Source: Euzebya rosea
Lineage (GTDB): Bacteria; Actinomycetota; Nitriliruptoria; Euzebyales; Euzebyaceae
Direction: 5' to 3'
Assembly (NCBI RefSeq): GCF_003073135.1
Contig: NZ_PGDQ01000003.1
Location: 62,001-126,000, forward strand
Length of the DNA: 64,000 nucleotides
Position numbers and translations under genes: made by a program. The notes below the pieces were generated by a model. The model was not told the origin of the DNA and did not search any database. It saw only the letters and a program-made list of their open reading frames with translations. This document shows, in pieces, positions 8,906-17,142 of the stretch (position 1 is its first letter; each line of letters opens with the position of its first letter).

Positions 8906-9592
8906 CTACCTGCCGTCGGGGCCGGGGGGTGGATCGACCAGTCCGAGGCGCAGCCCCAGCGCAACGGCCTCCAGGCGGGACCCCGCGTCGAGGCGGCCCA
9001 TGAGGTTGCGAACGTGGGTCTGCACGGTGGCGGGGGAGAGGACCAGCTCCGCGGCGATGGCCTCGTTGCCCAGTCCGTGGACCAGCAGCTGCAGGATCTC
9101 CAGCTCCCGGGGGGTCAGCCGTTCGGCGAGCAACCGACCCTCCCACCGCTGTTCGCGGTCCTTCGCGAGGGCCTGCAGCCGACGGGAGGTGTCCGCCGCC
9201 GACAGCACGGTCTCGCCGTGTCCGACCCGCCGGATCACATCCAGCACCTCGGGCATCGGCGTGGACTTGTGCAGCACGGCCGATGCGCCGGCCTCGATGG
9301 CTCGTCCCAGCTCGCGGTCGTCGGTCAGGCCGGTCAGGACGACACACGCCGGGGGCTGGCCCGTGGGTTCGTTGACCCGCGCGCGCACCCGGGCGATCAC
9401 GTCGATGCCGTCGCCGCCGGGCAGGTCGAGGTCGACCACCACCACGTCGGCGGGTGGCAGGGCGTCGACCAGCGGGTCGTCGGCCTCGGCGATCTCCGCG
9501 GCCACGACCAGGTCCTCCTGCATGCCGATGACGGCGGCGAGGGCCTGCCGCAGGCTGGTGTGGTCCTCCACGAGGACGATGCGGAGCGTCAC
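8906..9592 (-). CDS. Two-component response regulator, NarL/LuxR type
   Basis: 228 residues. The receiver domain has V-E-D-H near residue 10, the phospho-acceptor Asp in V-V-V-D-L-D-L-P-G near residue 54, and the conserved Lys in V-L-H-K-S. The C-terminal LuxR helix-turn-helix reads L-T-P-R-E-L-E-I-L-Q-L-L then A-T-V-Q-T-H-V-R-N-L. Start is GTG at 9592, overlapping the kinase stop (GTGA). It ends 57 nt before the mrp unit on the same strand, which suggests it acts with the upstream kinase and may control or be cotranscribed with mrp. Confidence 0.93.
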   Translation of the reverse strand: MTLRIVLVEDHTSLRQALAAVIGMQEDLVVAAEIAEADDPLVDALPPADVVVVDLDLPGGDGIDVIARVRARVNEPTGQPPACVVLTGLTDDRELGRAIEAGASAVLHKSTPMPEVLDVIRRVGHGETVLSAADTSRRLQALAKDREQRWEGRLLAERLTPRELEILQLLVHGLGNEAIAAELVLSPATVQTHVRNLMGRLDAGSRLEAVALGLRLGLVDPPPGPDGR

Positions 9593-11094
9593 TGGACCAC
9601 CAGCTCGATGCGGACACGGGCGCCCGGCTGGTCGGGGTCCTCGAAGGCGATCGATCCGTCGTGGGCGGTCATGATGCGGCGGGACAGGTACAGCCCGAGC
9701 CCGGTGCCCTCGCTCGTCGTGGCGTCCGCCCCGCGGACCCACGGCTGGAACAGCTGCTCGGGATCGACGCCCGCCAGCCCCGGCCCGGCGTCGGTCACGA
9801 CGATGACGTACCGCCCTCCGTCACGCCGTCCGCTGATGTGCAGCAGGGATCCCGCTGGGGCGTGGCGTGCGGCGTTGGCCACGACGTTGCGCAGCACCTG
9901 CCCCAGGCGGACCGGGTCGGCCAGGACCCTCGCGGGCGCCGCGTCGACGACGGCGTGCAGCGCCTCGGGCATGCTGCGGGCGAACGACGCCGCCTCGTCC
10001 AGCAGGGGCACGATGGCCACGGGCCGCTGCTGCACGCTGAACTCCGCGTCGTCGAGGCGTCGCAGCTCCTCCATCCTGCGTACCAGCACCGCGAGCCGGG
10101 CTGCTTCGTCCCGGACGGCCATCACGGGATCGTGCAACGACGCCGGGGCCTTCGCCTCCAGCACGTGGGCCTGGGCGTTGATCGCGGCGACGGGCGAGGT
10201 CAGCTCGTGGGTGATCACCGACACGAAGGCGGCCTCGCGTTCCCGTGCGGCACGCACCTCCTGCAGCACTCGTCCGCTGGAGCGCAGGTCCTCGCGGAGC
10301 AGGCCGACTGCGCGGTCCCGCTGCTGCAGGAGGTTGCGGACCTGAAGGCCGACGCCGACCAGCAGCAGGGCCGACAACCCGAGGCTGAGCACGTCCGTGG
10401 ACGTGACCACCGGCCCGAGCGCCGCGGGGAACAGCGCGTCGTGGACCTGGGCGAAGGCACCGACGACGAGGGCGAGGGAGAACCAGCGGTCGAGCGGGTC
10501 ACCGGTCGTGGCGGCGTGGTCGCTCGCCGCCAGGGCCCCCCAGGCGAACAGCCCGGCCGGCACGATCTCCAGCAGGTAGTGCAGGGGCTGCGGGGTGACG
10601 GTCCCGTCGCTGGCGACCTCCAGCGGCACGAACGGGTCGGACAGGCTGATCGCGATCTCCACGACCAGGACCGACACGACGGCCACCAGCACCGCCGGGG
10701 CAACCCTGCCGGGTCGTGCCCGCAGGGCTGCGGCGGTCAGGAGCAGGCCCGCGATGTACCGGCCGACCAGCCACGGGTAGTAGCTGCCGATCAGGTCGGG
10801 GGGCCGGTCCAGCAACGACGGGGCGATGCCGAACACGATGGTCGCCAGGCACTGCACGACGAGGGCCGCGACGAACGCGTCGCGTCCGGTCGGCAGGCCG
10901 GATCGTTCCAGCAGCGCCATGAGCATCGCGGCGCCGGCCATCACCGAGACCATCACGACCTCCAGCGCCAGCCGGACCGACCCGCTCGTGACGGCGATGC
11001 GCAGGTCGGGGATCGCCACCGTCAGCAGCAGGTGCACGGCCAGCGCGGCCGACAGCCACAGCAGCGGTCGGAACGTCTCGCGGCCGATGGTCAC
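9589..11094 (-). CDS. Membrane sensor histidine kinase
   Basis: 501 residues, GTG start 4 nt after the lipoprotein gene. About eight N-terminal helices (residues 10-245) form a membrane sensor. A linker follows, then the H-box V-I-T-H-E-L-T-S-P-V near residue 293 with a good phospho-acceptor His, the N-box N-V-V-A-N-A-A-R-H-A, and G-boxes D-A-G-P-G-L and G-T-G-L-G-L-Y-L. It pairs with the overlapping response regulator. The many-helix sensor has no recognisable extracellular domain, so an intramembrane or ion/pH-type signal is plausible given the mrp genes downstream. Confidence 0.93.
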   Translation of the reverse strand: MTIGRETFRPLLWLSAALAVHLLLTVAIPDLRIAVTSGSVRLALEVVMVSVMAGAAMLMALLERSGLPTGRDAFVAALVVQCLATIVFGIAPSLLDRPPDLIGSYYPWLVGRYIAGLLLTAAALRARPGRVAPAVLVAVVSVLVVEIAISLSDPFVPLEVASDGTVTPQPLHYLLEIVPAGLFAWGALAASDHAATTGDPLDRWFSLALVVGAFAQVHDALFPAALGPVVTSTDVLSLGLSALLLVGVGLQVRNLLQQRDRAVGLLREDLRSSGRVLQEVRAAREREAAFVSVITHELTSPVAAINAQAHVLEAKAPASLHDPVMAVRDEAARLAVLVRRMEELRRLDDAEFSVQQRPVAIVPLLDEAASFARSMPEALHAVVDAAPARVLADPVRLGQVLRNVVANAARHAPAGSLLHISGRRDGGRYVIVVTDAGPGLAGVDPEQLFQPWVRGADATTSEGTGLGLYLSRRIMTAHDGSIAFEDPDQPGARVRIELVVQ

Positions 11095-11098
11095 GCCG

Positions 11099-11923
11099 TC
11101 ATCCGGGGACGTTGACGGTGACGACCCGTACGGGGATGACTCCGGCGCCCAGGGGGGCGATGGCGTTGAACACCGCCGCGGACAGGTCGAAGCGGCGGCC
11201 GGCCCACTCCGCGGGTCCCCAGTCGGTGACGGTTGCCTCCACCGTCAGGCCCGTGGGACCGGTGATCCGCACGACGGTGCCGCAGCGGAGCTCACGGGTC
11301 GCCAGAGTCGGGCCGTTCTGGTCGTAGATGCCCCCGCACGCGGTGGTCAGCCCGTGGAAACCCGGGCCGTACCAGCTGGCCAGCCCGGTCAGCTCGGTGC
11401 CTGCCGGCAGGGCCGGCAGGTTCCTGGGGTTGATGCGCAGCCGGCCGGGGGTGTGCGGCGGCAGGACGTAGCGGGTCGTCACGTCGACCGTGGGTGCTGG
11501 GGTGGCCGTCGGTGACGGGCTGGCCGTCGGGTCGGGCGTGGCCGACGGGGTGGCGGTCGGTGTCGGTGTCGCGGTGGTCTCCGGCGGCTCGCCCAGCCAC
11601 ACCTCGACCGTGCCGCTGGGCGGCGGTGGGTCACCCGGGCCCGGGAACTGGCGGGTGACCGGCTGGGTCCGGTCCAGCGGCACCAGCCGCATGTCGAGCC
11701 CTGCCTCGCCCAGGGCGGCATCGGCTCGCACGGCCGACATGCCGATCACGTCGGGTGTGCGCAGCGCCACGATCCCGGCGTCGTCGGTGTAGCGGGACAG
11801 CACCTCGGCCCGCGTGCGCGCCCCCGCGTCGTCAACGGCGGCCGCGGTCGTGGGAACGGCTCCGGTCGACGCACAGGCGGTCACGGTCAGGGCCATGACG
11901 GCCGTCACGAAGGCTGCGCGCAT
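11099..11923 (-). CDS. Lipoprotein with PASTA-like and RlpA-like (double-psi beta-barrel) domains
   Basis: 274 residues. The signal peptide ends in the lipobox L-T-V-T-A-C (Cys17). A PASTA-like segment (V-I-G-M-S-A-V-R-A-D-A-A-L, residues about 55-112) is followed by a Thr/Pro/Ala-rich linker and a C-terminal RlpA-like barrel with A-S-W-Y-G-P-G-F-H-G, the D-W-G-P loop and F-D-L-S-A-A-V-F. RlpA barrels bind or cut glycan strands; PASTA domains bind peptidoglycan. So it probably acts on or senses the cell wall from the outer membrane face. The ATG at 11923 fits the signal peptide and lies 7 nt after TACCGT; an in-frame ATG eight codons upstream (11947) is less likely. It is first in the kinase/regulator/mrp series. 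Confidence 0.85.
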   Translation of the reverse strand: MRAAFVTAVMALTVTACASTGAVPTTAAAVDDAGARTRAEVLSRYTDDAGIVALRTPDVIGMSAVRADAALGEAGLDMRLVPLDRTQPVTRQFPGPGDPPPPSGTVEVWLGEPPETTATPTPTATPSATPDPTASPSPTATPAPTVDVTTRYVLPPHTPGRLRINPRNLPALPAGTELTGLASWYGPGFHGLTTACGGIYDQNGPTLATRELRCGTVVRITGPTGLTVEATVTDWGPAEWAGRRFDLSAAVFNAIAPLGAGVIPVRVVTVNVPG

Positions 11924-11930
11924 CAGCGCC

Positions 11931-11936
11931 ACGGTA
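11931..11936 (-). promoter_or_regulatory. Candidate -10 element of a leaderless transcript
   Basis: On the minus strand TACCGT ends 7 nt before the ATG at 11923, the spacing at which transcription would begin at the start codon. No clear -35 is seen. Confidence 0.4.
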
Positions 11937-11983
11937 GAGCAGCACACCCGGGATCACCCGAGAACCCCCCACGCAGGACACCC

Positions 11984-12033
11984 GCCAGGCCCACGCGGAA
12001 CACCGCCAAGCCCACGCGGAACACCCGCTTGGC
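11984..12033. repeat. 21-bp tandem repeat plus inverted repeat in the intergenic region before the ECF gene
   Basis: GCCaGGCCCACGCGGAACACC (second copy GCCaAGCCC...) occurs at 11984-12004 and 12005-12025 with one mismatch. GCCAAG at 12005 and CTTGGC at 12028 form an inverted repeat around the second unit. It lies between divergent transcription units, so it could hold an operator or a weak terminator. Confidence 0.6.
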
Positions 12034-12145
12034 TCGTCCCCCGTTAGAACGAGTCATGCGGGTGTTCCCCGCGGCCGTTCGCGCCGGTCGCGGTCGTCGT
12101 CCGGAGAAACCGGTCGTACGAAGGAGGAGTGGCGCGGGGGGTGTG

Positions 12146-12180
12146 TCGAAATACATACGGAGCGAAGTTTTCTTTACCCT
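12146..12180 (+). promoter_or_regulatory. AT-rich putative promoter region of the ECF operon
   Basis: Within otherwise about 70% GC sequence, 12146-12177 is locally AT-rich (TCGAAATACATACGG... TTTTCTTTACCCT). TACCCT at 12175-12180 is a plausible -10. No canonical -35 is clear. It lies about 60 nt before the chosen start. Confidence 0.35.
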
Positions 12181-12238
12181 GCGGGGGGCGTCGGGCCACG
12201 CTGTGCCTCGATCGCCACGATCCAGCGGAAGTCACGTC

Positions 12239-12811
12239 ATGTCCGAGGTCAGACAGCGCCATCACGCCGACGACGGCGACCTGCTCGTCAGGTGCGCGCG
12301 CGGCGACGACATGGCGTGGATCGACCTCCTCGACCGCTACGAGCGGCTGGTCTTCTCCGTCCCGCTGGGCTACGGGTTGTCACGTGACGAGGCGGCCGAC
12401 ATCGCGCAGTCCGTCTTCACCGAGCTGCTGCGCAACATCGACTGGGTCAGTGACCCCAGCGCCCTCGGGAGCTGGCTGGCCACCGTCGCCAGGCGGACGA
12501 CGTGGCGGACGATCGCTCGCCGCAACCCCGCCAGGCTGTCGGTGGACACCGTCGACCCCGACCCCGACGTGGATCCGTGGCACGACTGGATGGACACGTG
12601 GACCGACCGGACGTGGGTCGTCGAGGCCGTGCTCGCCCTCGCCGCACCGTGTCGTGACCTGCTCGTGTCGTTGTACCTGGATCCCGGCCAGCCGACCTAC
12701 GAGGAGGTCGCCCACCGACTGGGCCGACCCATCGGCTCCATCGGCCCCACGCGCGGCCGCTGCCTCGACAAGCTCCGCACCGCCATGATCGACCTGGACG
12801 AACACGCATGA
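12239..12811 (+). CDS. ECF-type RNA polymerase sigma factor
   Basis: 190 residues. Region 2 spans about residues 15-90 (W-I-D-L-L-D-R-Y-E-R-L-V-F, then D-E-A-A-D-I-A-Q-S-V-F-T-E-L-L, and W-L-A-T-V-A-R-R), and region 4 about residues 135-185 (Y-E-E-V-A-H-R-L-G-R-P-I-G-S-I-G-P-T-R-G-R-C). The frame stays open upstream, but sigma homology starts just after the ATG at 12239, which has GGAAG 8 nt before it. The stop overlaps the next gene (ATGA). It probably drives this operon and/or the neighbouring secreted protein; the partner controlling it is most likely the next gene product. Confidence 0.92.
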   Translation: MSEVRQRHHADDGDLLVRCARGDDMAWIDLLDRYERLVFSVPLGYGLSRDEAADIAQSVFTELLRNIDWVSDPSALGSWLATVARRTTWRTIARRNPARLSVDTVDPDPDVDPWHDWMDTWTDRTWVVEAVLALAAPCRDLLVSLYLDPGQPTYEEVAHRLGRPIGSIGPTRGRCLDKLRTAMIDLDEHA

Positions 12812-13380
12812 ACCCCGAACCCTCCACGTCGCGGATCATGGACTTCCTCGAGGGCCGCATGAGCCCGGCCCGGGCCGAGGAGGTCCGCCGGGGCCTCGCC
12901 CGCGAATCGGAGGACGTCCGTGCGCGCCTGCGCTGGCTGCAGTCCTTCCAGGAACAGGCACGGACGGCTCGGCTGGAGTCCCCACCAGCCGAGCTGCGCG
13001 AACGCCTGCTCGCGGAGTTCCGCCGACACCACCGGGTGCACCTCGGCGAGCTGCTGTTCGACAGCCGTCGCGATGCGGTGGAGGTCCGCGCGGTCGGGCT
13101 CGCCGATCGGTGGTCGTGCATCCACACCAGCGACGTCGCCGACACGGCGATCGACTTCGCACGTGCCGGTGACCGGGTGAGCGTCAGCGGACAGGTGCTG
13201 ACCGCCGAGGGCGACCCCGTGGAGCTCGTCGAGCTGCGCGACGGCAGCGAGCTGGTCGCCGAGGCCGACCTGGACCCGTTCGGCCAGTTCTCCTTCGGCG
13301 TCGTGCACCCCGGCACCTACCAGGTCATGGTCTTCCTCGCGGGGGCGACCATGCGGGTCGACCTGGTGGTCGACCCGTGA
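12808..13380 (+). CDS. Candidate anti-sigma/inhibitor protein with carboxypeptidase-regulatory-like C-terminal domain
   Basis: 190 residues, no signal peptide or membrane helix. The N-terminal 60 residues (D-F-L-E-G-R-M-S-P-A-R-A-E-E-V-R-R-G-L) have the helix pattern of anti-sigma N-domains, but the HxxxCxxC zinc ligands are absent. The C-terminal 70 residues are a beta-sandwich of the carboxypeptidase-regulatory type (V-S-G-Q-V... G-D-P-V-E-L-V... D-P-F-G-Q-F-S-F-G... P-G-T-Y-Q-V-M-V). It is coupled by start/stop overlaps to the sigma gene before it and the CHAT gene after it, so it is well placed to be the sigma inhibitor and the CHAT substrate. That role is inference. Confidence 0.7.
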   Translation: MNPEPSTSRIMDFLEGRMSPARAEEVRRGLARESEDVRARLRWLQSFQEQARTARLESPPAELRERLLAEFRRHHRVHLGELLFDSRRDAVEVRAVGLADRWSCIHTSDVADTAIDFARAGDRVSVSGQVLTAEGDPVELVELRDGSELVAEADLDPFGQFSFGVVHPGTYQVMVFLAGATMRVDLVVDP

Positions 13381-15851
13381 TCGAGGCCCTGCGCCAGCTG
13401 ATCGCCACCGACCCCCAGTCGGCTGCACGGCAGGCCATGGCCTCGCTCGAGGCCGCCCGGACCGCCGGGGACCACGGCGAGATCGGCCCGCTGGCCTACG
13501 TCGCAGCGCAGGCGAGGTCCCAGGAGGGCCGCAACGCCGAAGCGCTGGCCCTGATCGGCGAGGCCGAGCGTGCGTTCCTGCGCCTCGGCGACCCGCTCAT
13601 GGCCACTCGAGTCCAGCTCGGCAGGATGCACGTGCTCAACGAGCTCGGCCGCCACGGCGACGCCCTGGAGCTCGGGACCACGGTCGAGGTCCGGCTCGCG
13701 CGGCTCGGGCTCGACGACGACGATCGCTGGCTGCTGCCGACCGTGGTGAAGAACCTCGGCGTCACGCTCGGCCTGCTCGGTCGCCATCGGGAGGCCCTCG
13801 ATGCCTACGAGCGGGCGCTCTCGGGGTATCGCGCGCTCGACATGGACGACGAGGCGCCGCCGCTGCTGCACAACGCTGGCTGCGAGCTCCTGGCGCTCGG
13901 CCGCCCCGAGGAGGCCCTGCGGCGGTTCCGCCGGGCCGCCGCACGGTTCGCGGCCAGCGGCGAGAAGGTCGCCGCCACCCAGAGCCGCCGCGACGGGGCG
14001 ACCGCGCACCTGCAGCTCGGCCGCTTCGAACGGGCGCTGCGGGTCCTCCGAACCGCCAGCCGACGCTTCCACGACCTCGGAATGGACGGGGAGGTTGCCC
14101 GGACGACGCTGGACATCGGACAGGCGCACCTGCTGCTCGGCCAGCTGCAGGAGGCCGAGCAGGCACTGCGTGCGGCCGTCCGGGACTTCGAGCGACTCGC
14201 CCTCCCGCACGACCGTGCCGCTGCGCTGCTGGGACTGGGGCGCGTGCTCCTGCGACGAAGCCGCGATCAGGACGGCCTCGGGGTGCTGGCGACTGCGGCG
14301 GACCTCGCCGACGCGTGTGACGACCAGCCTCTGCACGCGATGGCCATCCTCGAGTCGGGCCTGGCTGCCGGCGCCGACCGGTCCGCCGCCGTCCACGAGG
14401 CCCTCGGGGTGCTGGGCAACGGGACATGGCCCGTCCAGACGGCGCACGTGCACCTGCACGGCGTGGCCCCGGCGCTGGACGCGGGCAGGCTCGACGACGC
14501 CCGGGCCCACCTCGAGGGCGCCGAGGATGCCCTGTCGATGGCCCCTCGCCCCGACCTGCAGCGCCGCGTCGCCCATGCGCGCGGGCTCGTCCGGCTCGCC
14601 GAGGGGTACCCGGCCGCGGCGATCGCCGACCTCGACGAGGCAGTTACCGACCTGCGGACCGACAGCCTCGACCTGACCGACCACCTGGCCCGGCTGCGGT
14701 TCCTCGACGACAGCGCCGACGCGATGAACGACCTCGTGGTCGCGCTGCTCGCCGCCGACCGGACGAGGGAGGCCGCCGAGGCCCTGTCGCACCGCAAGGC
14801 ATGGGTGCTCGAACGACAGCTGCGCAGCAGCACCGCCGTGGACGACCACGCCAGGGCACACACGCCGCCCGCCGACGCGCCGTCGAGGGCGGTCGTGGTC
14901 TCGTGGCAGGCCCACCGCGGTCAGCTCCGGGCCTTCGTGACCACCGGAGACCGCACCACCGTCCACGAGCTGGGGCCGCTGGACCGCATCGAGCTCGTCG
15001 TCGGGCAGGTCGAGGCCCAGTGGGTTCGCCTGCGTGGGGGCGGGCCCGTCGTCGCGCGCTTCGCCGAACGTCTGGCCGACACCGCCGACCACCTGCTGAC
15101 CCTCCTCCGCTCCTGGATCATCGATCCGCTGGACATCCCCGAGGGGGCACCGCTGGTCCTGTCGCCCGACGGGTCCACCAGCCACGTGCCGTTCGCCGCG
15201 CTCGGCGGCCGGGCCAGGCCGCTGATCGCCGACCACCAGATCTCCGTCACCCCGGCCACCGGACTGACCACCCACTTCGACACCTCGCTCCAGCGCGACG
15301 AGGCACCCCTGCTGCTGGCCCCGACCCCCGACGCGCTGCCGGGCACCGTCGAGGAGGTGCGAGCCCTGGCCGACCGGCTGCCCGGCGCCGAGGTGCTGGT
15401 GGGCGCTGCCGCGTCCACCGACGCCCTGTCCGCGGGCCTGCGACCGGGACGGCACGTCCACCTGGCCTGCCACGGCCGGTTCCGCACCGACGCCCCGTTC
15501 GCCTCCGACGTCCAGCTGGCGGACGGCTGGACATCCGCAGCCGAGCTGGCCGCCCTCCCCTGGGCCGACACCACGGTCGTCCTCAGCGCCTGCGCCGTCG
15601 GACGCTCGGCCGCCCTGGGTGGCGAGCGAGCCGGCATGGCCCGGGCGCTGCTGGGCGCTGGCGCACGCGCGGTCGTGGTCGCCAAGTGGGACGTTCCCGA
15701 CGACCGGACCGGCTCCCTGCTGGCTGACGCCTACGACGCCGCGCGCTCGGGCTCCTCCCTGGCCGCGGCACTCCAACGAGCACAACGAACCGCAGCGGCA
15801 ACCGGAGCCCATCCGGTCAGCTGGGCGGCGTTCGAGGTGATGCACCGATGA
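13377..15851 (+). CDS. TPR-CHAT caspase-like protease
   Basis: 824 residues, GTG start overlapping the previous stop. The N-terminal two thirds (to about residue 490) are helical tetratricopeptide-type repeats (for example A-L-D-A-Y-E-R-A-L-S-G-Y-R, A-L-R-R-F-R-R-A-A). The C-terminal CHAT domain, of the caspase/separase clan, carries the dyad His699 in H-L-A-C-H-G-R-F and Cys739 in L-S-A-C-A-V-G. No signal peptide: a cytosolic enzyme. TPR-CHAT proteins are usually partner- or ligand-activated proteases; here it sits between a putative sigma inhibitor and a subtilase. Both catalytic residues are intact. Confidence 0.92.
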   Translation: MIEALRQLIATDPQSAARQAMASLEAARTAGDHGEIGPLAYVAAQARSQEGRNAEALALIGEAERAFLRLGDPLMATRVQLGRMHVLNELGRHGDALELGTTVEVRLARLGLDDDDRWLLPTVVKNLGVTLGLLGRHREALDAYERALSGYRALDMDDEAPPLLHNAGCELLALGRPEEALRRFRRAAARFAASGEKVAATQSRRDGATAHLQLGRFERALRVLRTASRRFHDLGMDGEVARTTLDIGQAHLLLGQLQEAEQALRAAVRDFERLALPHDRAAALLGLGRVLLRRSRDQDGLGVLATAADLADACDDQPLHAMAILESGLAAGADRSAAVHEALGVLGNGTWPVQTAHVHLHGVAPALDAGRLDDARAHLEGAEDALSMAPRPDLQRRVAHARGLVRLAEGYPAAAIADLDEAVTDLRTDSLDLTDHLARLRFLDDSADAMNDLVVALLAADRTREAAEALSHRKAWVLERQLRSSTAVDDHARAHTPPADAPSRAVVVSWQAHRGQLRAFVTTGDRTTVHELGPLDRIELVVGQVEAQWVRLRGGGPVVARFAERLADTADHLLTLLRSWIIDPLDIPEGAPLVLSPDGSTSHVPFAALGGRARPLIADHQISVTPATGLTTHFDTSLQRDEAPLLLAPTPDALPGTVEEVRALADRLPGAEVLVGAAASTDALSAGLRPGRHVHLACHGRFRTDAPFASDVQLADGWTSAAELAALPWADTTVVLSACAVGRSAALGGERAGMARALLGAGARAVVVAKWDVPDDRTGSLLADAYDAARSGSSLAAALQRAQRTAAATGAHPVSWAAFEVMHR

Positions 15852-17056
15852 GAATCGCGAAGCTGCTTTCGGCCGGCCTGACCACGATCCTGCTGGTGCC
15901 CCTGCTGGCCACGGGCGCCAGCGCCGGTGAGCCCGGTGACATCGTCGCCCGCCTCGCGGCAGGGGTCGACCCCGCCGCCATCGCCGCGGCCAGCGGCACC
16001 ACCGTCGTCGAGCCGGTACTCGCGTCCCGCAACGTCTGGCGGTTCAGGTCCGACCACGACGCCCACAAGGCCGCCGACAAGATCAAGGGCCAGCGCGGCG
16101 TGGCCTACGCCGAGGAGGACATCACCGGATCGATCCCCGAGGCCGGCGGACGCATGAGCGGGTGGAACGACGGCGAGGCACGCGCCGTGCCCAGCACCGA
16201 GGAGGACTTCCGCAGCCAGCCGGCCGTCGGACTGCTCGACCTCGCCACGGCGCACGAGCAGACCCACGGCGCGGGCGTTCGGGTTGCGGTGCTGGACACC
16301 GGCGTCGACCCGAGCGCCGTCCCCTTCGTCACCCTGGACGGGGGCTGGGACCTCGTCGACGACGACCCGGACACCAACGAGGTCGCCAACGGCGTGGACG
16401 ACGACGGTGACGGGACGGTCGACGAGGCGCACGGACACGGCACCCACATCACCGCCATCGTCGACCTCACCGCTCCGGATGTCACCGTCGTGCCCTTCCG
16501 CGTCCTCGACGCCGAGGGCATGGGCAGCAGCTTCCTCGCCGCCGAGGCGATCTGGATGGCCCTCGAGCAGGGGGTGGACATCATCAACATCAGCTTCGGT
16601 GCGGGGGAGAAGTCCAAGGTCCTCGAGCGTGCCGTCAAGGACGCCGAGGACCAGGAGGTCGTGATCGTCGCCGCGGCCGGCAACAGCGGCACCGACGAGA
16701 AGCACTACCCGGCGGAGTTCGACGAGGTCATCGCGACCGCGGCGCTTGCAACGGACGGCACCGTCCTCGCCGGGTTCTCCAGCCGCGGGGGCTGGGTGGA
16801 CATCTCCGCCCCGGGTGAACACATCGTCGCTCCCGTCCCGGGCGGCGGGTGGGCGAGCTGGAGCGGGACGTCGATGGCCGCACCGTTCATCAGCGGCCAG
16901 GCCGCGCTGCTGCTGGCCCTCGCCCCCGACATGGACGCCGACGATGTCTGGAAGGCCCTCAAGGAGGACGCGCTCGACGTGGAGGACGGCGGCAAGGGGC
17001 TGGTCCAGCTCGTCGCGTCGATCGGATGGGTCCACGAGCACTACCTCGACGGCTGA
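15848..17056 (+). CDS. Secreted subtilisin-like serine protease (S8)
   Basis: 402 residues, ATGA overlap with the CHAT gene. A signal peptide (cleavage after A-T-G-A-S-A, near residue 26) is followed by a short inhibitor-like propeptide to about residue 95. The catalytic triad is complete: Asp150 (V-L-D-T-G-V-D), His197 (H-G-H-G-T-H) and Ser342 (S-G-T-S-M-A-A-P); the oxyanion Asn lies in A-A-A-G-N-S-G. An acidic D-D-D-G-D-G loop before the His may bind calcium. No C-terminal anchor. It is the only exported product of the four-gene operon, so it could be the effector or the extracellular arm of the response. Confidence 0.93.
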   Translation: MRIAKLLSAGLTTILLVPLLATGASAGEPGDIVARLAAGVDPAAIAAASGTTVVEPVLASRNVWRFRSDHDAHKAADKIKGQRGVAYAEEDITGSIPEAGGRMSGWNDGEARAVPSTEEDFRSQPAVGLLDLATAHEQTHGAGVRVAVLDTGVDPSAVPFVTLDGGWDLVDDDPDTNEVANGVDDDGDGTVDEAHGHGTHITAIVDLTAPDVTVVPFRVLDAEGMGSSFLAAEAIWMALEQGVDIINISFGAGEKSKVLERAVKDAEDQEVVIVAAAGNSGTDEKHYPAEFDEVIATAALATDGTVLAGFSSRGGWVDISAPGEHIVAPVPGGGWASWSGTSMAAPFISGQAALLLALAPDMDADDVWKALKEDALDVEDGGKGLVQLVASIGWVHEHYLDG

Positions 17057-17073
17057 GGGCGGCGGTTCCGTCC

Positions 17074-17095
17074 GCTCGTTAGCGGCTCGTTAGCG
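17074..17095 (+). promoter_or_regulatory. Two adjacent 11-bp direct repeats upstream of the cell-wall-binding gene
   Basis: GCTCGTTAGCG occurs perfectly twice, at 17074-17084 and 17085-17095. The 11-bp period is about one helical turn, as for side-by-side protein sites. It lies 48 nt before the GTG start at 17143. No known factor is recognised. Confidence 0.45.
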
Positions 17096-17142
17096 GGCCT
17101 TCGTACCGTCACCTTCTCGGGGTTGTCGTCGCGAGGAGGCCC

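Noticed and set aside
12029-12238. 70-residue N-terminal extension of the sigma factor
   Set aside because: No homology, covers the AT-rich promoter-like stretch; ATG 12239 has a ribosome site and fits ECF length.
13317-15845. 842-codon open frame opposite the CHAT gene
   Set aside because: GC-rich shadow: the plus strand has clear TPR and CHAT motifs, and the reverse translation is low-complexity without any family.
12239-17056. Type III-E CRISPR (Craspase) locus
   Set aside because: The TPR-CHAT and sigma genes invite it, but no Cas7-11, Cas1 or repeat array is present; only the signalling logic is similar.
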